Source of the DNA: Rickettsiales bacterium
GTDB taxonomy: Bacteria; Pseudomonadota; Alphaproteobacteria; Rickettsiales; UBA1997
Direction of reading: 5' to 3'
Length of the DNA stretch: 13,982 nucleotides
Assembly: GCA_947487845.1 (NCBI GenBank)
Contig: CANKYC010000027.1
Span: 1-13,982 of the forward strand
In this document: positions 6,809 through 13,391 of the stretch, in pieces
Numbering within the stretch: position 1 is the stretch's first letter
Layout of the letters: the number at the start of each line of letters is the position of its first letter
Program-made: the position numbers and the translations under genes
Notes under the pieces: model-generated
Database searches by the model: none
Seen by the model: only the letters and a program-made list of their open reading frames with translations
What the model was told of the DNA's origin: nothing

Positions 6809-8716
6809 ATGGCAATAGTCATATCACCAAATGCACAAGGAGCGTTAACAGGCGTACCTGCAGACATGAATAAAGCTGCGCATAATAATGCTTCTACGGG
6901 TGGTATTTGGGATAAAACAACCAAATCCTACACATTTGCAAAAGATCAACATATAGAAATAGGCGGTAGTTATGTTGATGTTTCTGGGATGAAAATGCAG
7001 ATTGACAAAGACTGCGAATATGGTTCCACAGCAATTAATTTCCTTCTAAAAGATATTAAACCTCAAGCAAATGGAATTGAGATCATACCATATTATCTTA
7101 AGCAAAATTTTGCAGAAGAAGAAAAAAACTCAGAAAATGCTCGATTGATCCAAGGTAAAATTACAGAAATAATTGCTCGCAAGAGGCAATCAGCTATAGC
7201 CCAAATTGGAAATGATGATGAAACAACTATACTCATTCCTTATACTCATACAGCTTTATCTGGGGGAGAGTCATCAGAGCATTGGTCTTTACTAGCACTA
7301 AAATTTACCAGAGATTTTACCGAATGTGAACCATATTCTATTACTACATTTGGTGATAATGCTATTAGTGCAAAAGGTGTAAATGATGGCATCAGAAAAG
7401 CCATACCAAATGGAATAGGGGTTGGTGAGGCAATCGATATTGTGACTATGCAGCAAAATTCTTTAACAGCTGGCAGTATTCCAACTGTAGATTGTGGAGC
7501 TTACTTAATACAGAATGCTGAAAATATTGCTGCCTTAGGACTTGCTGCAGCAACTGTCCAAATTGACAAAATTCAGAAAGAAGTCAAACAACCTATCGAG
7601 GGAGGGAATGTAAATTTAAGAGGTATTGGTCTTAGAGCCAAGCATGCAACCATATTAGCCTTAAAAGAAGATGAACAATTAAAGGTATCATTATCAAAAA
7701 TGGTTGGCAATGAAAGTGCCGCTACTAATTTAGTGGCAGAACTTCGAGGAAGAATCGAATTGAAGTCAAAGAATAGAAAAGAAGATGAAGAATTAAAGGC
7801 GTTAGTATCAAAAATGGTTGGCAATGAAAGTGCTACTACTAATTCAGCGGCAATAACTCCAAGAATAACCAAATTGAAGCCGGAGGGAAAAGTTGTTGCT
7901 GGAGTTGAGTCTCCAAATTTATTGAAATCTAATGTGAAACCGCAGGCTAATAATGTGAAACCGCAGCCTGAAGTTACTGGTGGCTCAGAATCAGATTGCA
8001 AAAAACCTTTAGTTATTTTACCGGAGCCTGTGAATGCAAAAGATATAAAATTGGTATCAGAAAAAAAGGTTCCTAATCAAAGCTTCGCAGAAATTCTTGA
8101 AACCAAATTGAGCAAAGTTGTAGCAGCTGATGAAAGTATTTTCTTTCATCTAGGTAAACTCGGCAAGTCCGCTGAAGAATTAAAAGTTAAAATCAATGAA
8201 GCAGAAATTGTTGTTAAGCGAGAAGAAAATAACCAAGAAAATAAACGAGCCCGTCCGATTATCACTCCGCAGATAATTTCTTTGCATCGAGACAAATCAC
8301 AACATCGCGCTGAATTTGGTGGAGTGGTTTTTGATGAAACTGGTATTAATAAAGTTGATAGAAAAAATCAGAAAGATGGGATTTTTAATGATGCTGATTT
8401 AGAGTCAGCCAATTTCCGCGGATGTAAATTTGATAATGTTGATTTTAGTTCAATTGATCCAAAAGTTTTAAGCACAATTTCTTTTGTCAATTGTGAGTTT
8501 GAAAATTGCAACTTTCCGAAAGATTTTAAGTTTCAGCAATATCAATTTAAGTTTAAACCAACTGCTAATTTTGATTTAGAAAAACTTACCTCCGAACTAG
8601 GTAATAAAAAAATACCAAAAGGAATTCCAGCTGATAAATTTGAAGATGAGCCTTCTCCTAAACCAGAAAGAGCGTTGGCTGAAAATTTGAAATTACCTTC
8701 GATGGCGAGAGAATAA
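6809..8716 (+). CDS. Putative effector: Ulp1/CE-clan-like cysteine protease domain with pentapeptide-repeat tail
   Basis: No full-length family is recognised for this 635-residue protein. Residues about 139-245 resemble the Ulp1/YopJ-type (clan CE) cysteine protease core: ILIPYTH, then EHWSLLAL (His158), FGDN (candidate Asp183), MQQN (candidate oxyanion Gln215/216) and VDCGAYLIQNAENIA (Cys229). The Gln-Cys spacing (13-14) is longer than in eukaryotic Ulp1 (about 6). A 38-residue block is duplicated at about 286-323 and 324-361 (SKMVGNES in both). A Lys/Pro/Asn-rich linker follows, and residues about 526-572 form imperfect pentapeptide repeats (ADLESANFRGCKFDNVDF). No signal peptide or membrane helix is seen. 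An in-frame TTG at 6764 lies in the T run of the ndk terminator, so the ATG at 6809 is preferred. Bacterial CE proteases are mostly host-directed deubiquitinases, deSUMOylases or acetyltransferases. The effector role is inference. Confidence 0.6.
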   Translation: MAIVISPNAQGALTGVPADMNKAAHNNASTGGIWDKTTKSYTFAKDQHIEIGGSYVDVSGMKMQIDKDCEYGSTAINFLLKDIKPQANGIEIIPYYLKQNFAEEEKNSENARLIQGKITEIIARKRQSAIAQIGNDDETTILIPYTHTALSGGESSEHWSLLALKFTRDFTECEPYSITTFGDNAISAKGVNDGIRKAIPNGIGVGEAIDIVTMQQNSLTAGSIPTVDCGAYLIQNAENIAALGLAAATVQIDKIQKEVKQPIEGGNVNLRGIGLRAKHATILALKEDEQLKVSLSKMVGNESAATNLVAELRGRIELKSKNRKEDEELKALVSKMVGNESATTNSAAITPRITKLKPEGKVVAGVESPNLLKSNVKPQANNVKPQPEVTGGSESDCKKPLVILPEPVNAKDIKLVSEKKVPNQSFAEILETKLSKVVAADESIFFHLGKLGKSAEELKVKINEAEIVVKREENNQENKRARPIITPQIISLHRDKSQHRAEFGGVVFDETGINKVDRKNQKDGIFNDADLESANFRGCKFDNVDFSSIDPKVLSTISFVNCEFENCNFPKDFKFQQYQFKFKPTANFDLEKLTSELGNKKIPKGIPADKFEDEPSPKPERALAENLKLPSMARE

Positions 8717-8725
8717 AATATAATA

Positions 8726-8803
8726 AATGTCACCCTGAGCCTGTCGAAGGGTGATTCAAGACTCAAAACCAGAATCACCCTTCGACAGGCTCAGGGTGAC
8801 ATT
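8726..8803. repeat. Palindromic repeat, 32-bp perfect arms (copy 2), probable shared terminator
   Basis: The arms 8726-8757 and 8772-8803 are perfectly complementary, with a 14-nt loop. It is the same family as 1001-1077 but in opposite orientation. It starts 10 nt after the effector stop codon and is followed on the plus strand by TTTTTTC, so it can terminate that gene. On the minus strand it forms the 3' end of tdh: residues 314-328 and the stop codon are read from it. Confidence 0.92.
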
Positions 8804-9742
8804 GAGTTTTTTCTTCAGATTAAAAATCATATCTTTGGTCATTTTTTCTAAATCATATTCAACCTTCCAACCCCATTGTTTTCCAGCCTCAAAATCATCA
8901 ATTGAGCGCGGCCAAGAATTGGCGATTTGTTGGCGGAAATCGGGTGCGTAATCAATTTTAAAATCTGGAATATGTTTTTTAATTTCATTCGCCAATTCAG
9001 CGCAAGAAAAACTGATGCCAGCGAAATTGAAATTAGAATGATTTTTTAATTTAGAAAAATCGGTTTCAGCAAGTTGAATTGTGCCGCGAATGGCATCTGG
9101 CATATACATCATCGGCAAAGTTGTGCCGCTTTCCAAAAAGCAGGTGTAAGATTTTTTCTTGATTGCTTCATAAAAAATTTCCACCGCATAATCAGTTGTT
9201 CCGCCACCCGGTAAAGTTTTGTGGCTTATAAGACCGGGATAGCGCGTTCCACGAATATCCAGACCAAATTTGGCAACATAATAATCGCACAATAATTCAC
9301 CGGCAGCTTTGGTTAGACCATACATTGTTTTTGGTAAAATCACGGTTTCTTGTGGCGTATTATCGCGTGGCGTTTCGGGGCCGAAAACTGCGATTGAACT
9401 TGGGCAAATAATTTGTTTAACTTTCAGTTCGTGCGCAACTTCCAAAACATTATGCAAGCCGGTCATATTTACGTCCCAGCATAAATTGGGGTTTTTTTCA
9501 CCGGCCGCAGAAAGAATTGCTGCGAGGTGATAAATAATTTTTATATCGTGTTTTTTTACAATTTCAGCAAGGCGCGTTTTATCTAAAACATTGAGAGTTT
9601 CATAAGGCAAAAATTCTTCAGAAATGTCAGAAGTTTTTATGTCGGAAGTTATAACATTTTTTTCGCCGTAAATTTTTTTAAGCGCCGCCGCAAGTTCAGA
9701 ACCAATCTGCCCAAGCGCGCCAGTTACCAAGATTTTCGTCAT
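8756..9742 (-). CDS. tdh: L-threonine 3-dehydrogenase, SDR (NAD-epimerase-like) type
   Basis: This protein oxidises L-threonine with NAD to 2-amino-3-ketobutyrate, which is then cleaved to glycine and acetyl-CoA by Kbl (not in the window). The N-terminal Rossmann motif TGALGQIG is at 7-14. The extended-SDR catalytic residues include Tyr141 and Lys145 in MYGLTKAAGE, with Ser in the SSIAVFGPETPRD block. The segments GTRYPGLIS, PGGGTTDYAVEIFYEAI and LPMMYMPDAIRGTI are characteristic of the SDR-type threonine dehydrogenases rather than generic sugar epimerases. The family's core ends near residue 312. The last 15 residues (NVTLSLSKGDSGFES) are encoded by the palindromic repeat, so they are a repeat-derived extension. 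It is 18 nt downstream of rlmI, probably co-transcribed. glyA, also in glycine metabolism, is three genes upstream. Confidence 0.88.
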   Translation of the reverse strand: MTKILVTGALGQIGSELAAALKKIYGEKNVITSDIKTSDISEEFLPYETLNVLDKTRLAEIVKKHDIKIIYHLAAILSAAGEKNPNLCWDVNMTGLHNVLEVAHELKVKQIICPSSIAVFGPETPRDNTPQETVILPKTMYGLTKAAGELLCDYYVAKFGLDIRGTRYPGLISHKTLPGGGTTDYAVEIFYEAIKKKSYTCFLESGTTLPMMYMPDAIRGTIQLAETDFSKLKNHSNFNFAGISFSCAELANEIKKHIPDFKIDYAPDFRQQIANSWPRSIDDFEAGKQWGWKVEYDLEKMTKDMIFNLKKKLNVTLSLSKGDSGFES

Positions 9743-9760
9743 ATTTTGTTAGTTTAAAAT

Positions 9761-10954
9761 TTACTCAACCATAAATGTAATTGATTTCAAATATTCGCTT
9801 TCCTTAAGAGCCGGATGAATTGGATGATCCAAATCAGCTCCAAATGAGCAAATTAACTTGGCGCGACGATTGCTTTTTCTAAAGCCATCATTCGCCGCTG
9901 CAATCAAATCGCCAATCGTGGCGTTGTGCGAGCATGAAGCGAGCATCAACAATCCATTTGGTTTAACCAAATTTGCGGAAAGTTTTACCAATTTTTCGTA
10001 ACCTTTTAAGCCAGAAAAAAAATCTTTTTTCGATTTAATAAAAGCTGGCGGATCAAGAACCACAACGTCAAATTGTCTTTTTTGAAAATCAGCATTATCC
10101 AAAGTTTCGTAAACTTTTTTGGTAATTATTTCGGTTTTTTGAGTGAAATTATTAAGCGCGATATTTTGCTTAACGTGGTTTATAGCTTCTTGTGAAGAAT
10201 CAATAAAAGTCACAGAATTAGCGCCGTTTTTTAAAGCATTTAAACCAAATCCACCAAGGTAGCAGAAAGCATCAAGCACATCGCAATTTTTAGAAACCAA
10301 GCCAATAAAATCGCGGTTTTTTCTTTGATCAAAAAACCAACCAGTTTTTTGTCCCGACTTCACATCAATTGCAAATTTTAAACCATTTTCTTCAATTTCA
10401 ATTTTATCAGGAATGTCGCCTTTAATGGCTTTTACATAAAGTTCCAAGCCTTCGAGCTTTCTTGATTCAACGTCATTTCTAAAAATTATTGCGGCATCAG
10501 GAAAAAGTTTTTCCAAAGCAGAAATTAAAAGCGGGGACAACTTTTCCATTCCGGCGGTAGAAATTTGGCAGGATAAAATATTGTCCAAACGGTCAATAAT
10601 AAGGCCGGGAAGAAAATCGGCTTCGGAATGAATTAAGCGGTAGAAAGGTTTGTCAAAAAAACGATCGCGCAAAATTTTGGCGGCAGAAATTTTTTCGATG
10701 AAAAAATTTTCATTAATTTCCTGCTTTACGTCGTAAGTTAAAATACGGGCTGAAATCAGGTTGTTCGGGTTGAAATAGGCAAGGGCGAAAGGCTCATCTT
10801 TCTTGACTTGAACTTCAACTAAAGTGCCTTTTTCGAGATATTTTAAAGCGGCGAAATTTTCGATTTCGTTAGAAAAAATCCAAGGATGTCCGCGCACTAT
10901 GCGAACTTCGTGATGTTTTTTAATTTTTAATTTTGTGTTGGCGATAATTGTCAT
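9761..10954 (-). CDS. rlmI: 23S rRNA m5C methyltransferase, RlmI-like
   Basis: This is an SAM-dependent rRNA methyltransferase of the RlmI (YccW, m5C1962) family, 397 residues against 396 in E. coli. An N-terminal PUA domain (residues about 5-80, with EVRIVRGHPWIFSNEI) is followed by a middle domain and the Rossmann-fold domain. The latter has GWFFDQRKNR, the SAM-binding VLDAFCYLGGFGLNALKNGA, VVLDPPAFIKSK, and LASCSHN carrying the likely catalytic cysteine. The frame is open upstream to a TTG at 11011, adding 19 residues, but the PUA domain aligns best with the ATG at 10952-10954. Gene order suggests an rlmI-tdh transcript. The exact target nucleotide is inferred from family membership. Confidence 0.88.
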   Translation of the reverse strand: MTIIANTKLKIKKHHEVRIVRGHPWIFSNEIENFAALKYLEKGTLVEVQVKKDEPFALAYFNPNNLISARILTYDVKQEINENFFIEKISAAKILRDRFFDKPFYRLIHSEADFLPGLIIDRLDNILSCQISTAGMEKLSPLLISALEKLFPDAAIIFRNDVESRKLEGLELYVKAIKGDIPDKIEIEENGLKFAIDVKSGQKTGWFFDQRKNRDFIGLVSKNCDVLDAFCYLGGFGLNALKNGANSVTFIDSSQEAINHVKQNIALNNFTQKTEIITKKVYETLDNADFQKRQFDVVVLDPPAFIKSKKDFFSGLKGYEKLVKLSANLVKPNGLLMLASCSHNATIGDLIAAANDGFRKSNRRAKLICSFGADLDHPIHPALKESEYLKSITFMVE

Positions 10955-11049
10955 TTTGATGAAATAGAAGGTGGGTAAATAGTTTTTTTTGGGATTTATT
11001 ATGTAACCCAAGCTAATTGAAGCTTGAACAGTTTTTTTGGTTATGATTC

Positions 11050-11270
11050 GACATCACAAAAACCCCCCAACCCCCCTTAACAGGGGGACTTTAGACCGAA
11101 CTCGCATTAAAGCCCCTTAACAGGGGGACTTTAGACCGAACTCGCATTAAAGCCCCTTAACAGGGGGACTTTAGACCGAACTCGCATTAAAGCCCCTTAA
11201 CAGGGGGACTTTAGACCGAACTCGCATTAAAGCCCCCCTGTTAAGGGGGGTTGGGGGGTTTTGCGATGTC
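11050..11270. repeat. C/G-rich hairpin repeat with inner 40-bp unit present four times
   Basis: Outer arms at about 11050-11087 and 11233-11270 are inverted copies (one contains CCCCCCAACCCCCCTTAACA). Between them, four identical 40-bp units lie head to tail at 11073-11112, 11113-11152, 11153-11192 and 11193-11232. Each unit contains a CCCCT-TAAC-AGGGG hairpin and a CTTTA...TAAAG pair. The array fills most of the gap between the GST gene and rlmI. There are no unique spacers, so it is not a CRISPR array. With one unit it would be a simple long hairpin, so three copies look like later expansion. Confidence 0.93.
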
Positions 11271-11300
11271 TAATAAAATAAGATTTTTTTAAGCGATAAA

Positions 11301-11972
11301 TTACAAACTAAAACTCATCGTCAAAAGATGAGATTTTTTTCTTTCGAGGAAGGATTTAAAAATTTCCTCATAATCTGCTGGAATCGCTTTATTTAAAGAT
11401 CCGCGAGACACAACGCTTTCGACATAAGTTGCAGCATTTTTGTGAAGATCAAAAATTTCTAAAGTAAATTTATTATCAATGTAAGTTAATGGTTTAAACA
11501 TTGAAGCCATACAAACATCAACCAGAGAAAATTTTTCTCCGTCGAAATATGGGTTGAATTTCAAATGTTTATCCAGAATCGCCAGTCTTGATATGGTTTC
11601 AGCTTTTTTTAAATCAAATTCCTCCTGATTTTGGGCAAACATCATGCCAAAAGTTGTGGACATAATTCCGTTGCTGAATTCCATCCAGCCGCGATGCCAG
11701 CCTCTTACTACTAAATCGGTTGAATGAAGAGGATTTTCTGGAAATGCGTCTTCCAAATATTCGCAAATAGCGATTGATTCAAAAAGCGGTTTGTCGCCTA
11801 CATATAACAAAGGAACTTTGCCAAGAGGCGCATCTTTAACAAACCAATCCGGTTTGTCAGCTAAAGTGATTTCTTGTTTTTCGTGAGGAATATTTTTTTC
11901 GATTAACACCATTTCAATGCGGTGGCAGTAAGGAGAAAACTTTGATGCAATTAGTTTGATTTTATCTGGCAT
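11301..11972 (-). CDS. Glutathione S-transferase family protein
   Basis: This 223-residue protein has a two-domain GST layout. Residues about 5-80 form a thioredoxin-like domain with SPYCHRIEMVL, which carries Cys16 where omega/beta-type GSTs have their thiol. GKVPLL gives the cis-proline, and LFESIAICEYLED is the glutathione-binding ES signature. The helical C-terminal domain includes FSLVDVCMASMF, the N-capping-box region. This family covers detoxifying transferases, thiol reductases and the stringent starvation protein SspA, and the sequence does not decide between them. It is the one gene in the window with a good Shine-Dalgarno site (complement of 11977-11981, GAGGT, 4 nt before the ATG). 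A structured 150-bp gap separates it from glyA upstream. Confidence 0.85.
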   Translation of the reverse strand: MPDKIKLIASKFSPYCHRIEMVLIEKNIPHEKQEITLADKPDWFVKDAPLGKVPLLYVGDKPLFESIAICEYLEDAFPENPLHSTDLVVRGWHRGWMEFSNGIMSTTFGMMFAQNQEEFDLKKAETISRLAILDKHLKFNPYFDGEKFSLVDVCMASMFKPLTYIDNKFTLEIFDLHKNAATYVESVVSRGSLNKAIPADYEEIFKSFLERKKSHLLTMSFSL

Positions 11973-11976
11973 TTTT

Positions 11977-11981
11977 ACCTC
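11977..11981 (-). promoter_or_regulatory. Ribosome binding site of the GST gene
   Basis: GAGGT on the minus strand, followed by AAAA and the ATG at 11970-11972, fixes the start. Other starts in the window lack such a site. Confidence 0.7.
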
Positions 11982-12001
11982 GTTAGTTTTTTAAAATTTA
12001 A

Positions 12002-12077
12002 CCCGTATGTCCAATTGATATACGGGATGGGGCCGCGACTCGAGTCGCGTTTCCATATCCCGAAGGGATAAAGGACA
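12002..12077. repeat. Cluster of competing hairpins between glyA and the GST gene
   Basis: CCCGTAT/ATACGGG (12002-12008 with 12020-12026) overlaps CGGGAT/ATCCCG (12023-12028 with 12057-12062). The latter encloses a perfect 16-bp palindrome, CGCGACTCGAGTCGCG (12034-12049). It in turn overlaps TATCCC-gaa-GGGATA (12056-12070). An outer TGTCC/GGACA pair (12008-12012 with 12073-12077) can close the set. The overlapping stems exclude each other. It may be a repeat relic or a structured leader of the GST gene; no known riboswitch is recognised. Confidence 0.6.
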
Positions 12078-12085
12078 AATTTAAA

Positions 12086-12112
12086 TAGATCCTGAAGCGA
12101 GTTCAGGATCTA
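12086..12112 (-). terminator. Probable glyA terminator
   Basis: A perfect 11-bp stem (TAGATCCTGAA with TTCAGGATCTA) with a 5-nt loop begins 10 nt after the glyA stop. On the minus strand it is followed by TTTAAATTTG, a weak T-rich tail. It resembles the repeat at 2060-2087. Confidence 0.6.
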
Positions 12113-12122
12113 TCGTCTTGAT

Positions 12123-13391
12123 CTAGTAAATCGGAAATTCTTTGCACAAAGTTGCGACTTCAGCTTTAACTTTTTCTTCTAAAGTTTTGTTGCCTTCTTC
12201 GCCGTCTTTTACAAATCCTGAAAGTACATCAGCAATCATGTTGCCGATTTTTTCAAATTCTTTTTCTTTAAAGCCGCGAGTGGTTCCAGCTGCTGTTCCA
12301 AAACGAAGTCCAGAAGTTACGAATGGGCTTCTTGGATCATTTGGAATGGCATTTTTATTGCAGGTTAAACCAGCGCGCTCCAAAACTTTTTCTGCTTCTT
12401 TTCCGGTTAAAGTTTCAAGTGGCGTTAAATCAACAACCATCAAGTGACAATCAGTTCCGCCAGTGGTGATTTTAAGACCGCGTTTGATTAAAACTTCAGC
12501 TAAAACTTGCGCGTTTTTTACAATTTGTTTGGCGTAATCTTTAAATTCTGGGCGCAAAGCTTCAGCAAATGCAACCGCTTTGGCAGCGATCACATGCATT
12601 AAAGGGCCGCCTTGTAATCCAGGAAAAACGGCGGAATTAATTTTTTTCGCCAATTCTTCATTATTGGTTAGAATCACGCCACCGCGCGGTCCGCGCAAAG
12701 TTTTGTGAGTTGTTGAAGTTACAATATCAGCAACGCCAATTGGAGATGGATAAATTCCAGCAGCCACCAAACCCGCCAAATGCGCCATATCAACCATCAA
12801 AAGCGCGCCAATTTCGTCGGCGATTTTTCTGAAACGCGACCAATCAACAATTCTTGGGTAAGAAGAAATTCCGGCAATAATCAATTTTGGTTTATGTTCG
12901 CGCGCCAAACTTTCCATTTGATCATAATCAATCAAACCATCATCTAAGCGAATTCCATATTGCACCGATTTTAACCACATGCCCGAAATTGTGCGTTGCG
13001 CGCCGTGAGTTAAATGTCCGCCAGCGGCGAGAGACATTCCAAGAATTGTGTCATTGGGCTGAAGAAGTGCTAAATAAACCGCCAAATTTGCACTGGCGCC
13101 AGAATGAGGTTGAACATTGGCAAATTTGGCGCCAAAAAGCTGGCAAAGCCTGTCAATTGCGGCTTGTTCAACTTCATCAGAAAATTCACAGCCACCATAA
13201 TATCTTTTTTGAGGATAACCTTCGGCATATTTATTCGTAAATACAGAACCTTGCGCCTCAAGAACGGCGCGGCTTACGATATTTTCAGAAGCAATTAATT
13301 CGATTTGATATTTCTGACGATCAAGTTCATGAGAAATTGATTTTGCAATTACGGGATCAGAATTTTGTAGAGTGGAAGTGAAGAAGGTCAT
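12123..13391 (-). CDS. glyA: Serine hydroxymethyltransferase
   Basis: GlyA is a PLP enzyme interconverting serine and glycine with tetrahydrofolate, the main source of one-carbon units. The 422-residue protein is full length. It has [15 protein letters not shown] near the N-terminus and the [15 protein letters not shown] substrate loop. [13 protein letters not shown] comes next, then [18 protein letters not shown]. The PLP lysine is Lys230 in [14 protein letters not shown], matching Lys229 of the E. coli enzyme. The start overlaps the stop of the upstream broken gene by 4 nt (ATGA), so the two were once translationally coupled. Its hairpin terminator is at 12086-12112. Confidence 0.97.
   Translation of the reverse strand: MTFFTSTLQNSDPVIAKSISHELDRQKYQIELIASENIVSRAVLEAQGSVFTNKYAEGYPQKRYYGGCEFSDEVEQAAIDRLCQLFGAKFANVQPHSGASANLAVYLALLQPNDTILGMSLAAGGHLTHGAQRTISGMWLKSVQYGIRLDDGLIDYDQMESLAREHKPKLIIAGISSYPRIVDWSRFRKIADEIGALLMVDMAHLAGLVAAGIYPSPIGVADIVTSTTHKTLRGPRGGVILTNNEELAKKINSAVFPGLQGGPLMHVIAAKAVAFAEALRPEFKDYAKQIVKNAQVLAEVLIKRGLKITTGGTDCHLMVVDLTPLETLTGKEAEKVLERAGLTCNKNAIPNDPRSPFVTSGLRFGTAAGTTRGFKEKEFEKIGNMIADVLSGFVKDGEEGNKTLEEKVKAEVATLCKEFPIY

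Noticed and set aside
7573..8001. 142-residue open frame on the minus strand within the effector gene
   Set aside because: Its composition mirrors the plus-strand repeats, it has no recognisable motif, and it lies wholly inside a better-supported gene.
10955..11011. TTG start giving RlmI 19 more residues
   Set aside because: The PUA domain begins just after the ATG at 10954, which gives the normal family length.
11073..11232. Regular 40-bp repeats that might be a CRISPR array
   Set aside because: The units abut with no spacers, are identical, and lie inside an inverted repeat; no cas genes are present.
12887..13240. 117-residue open frame on the plus strand opposite glyA
   Set aside because: It lies antisense to well-conserved SHMT codons and has no recognisable features.
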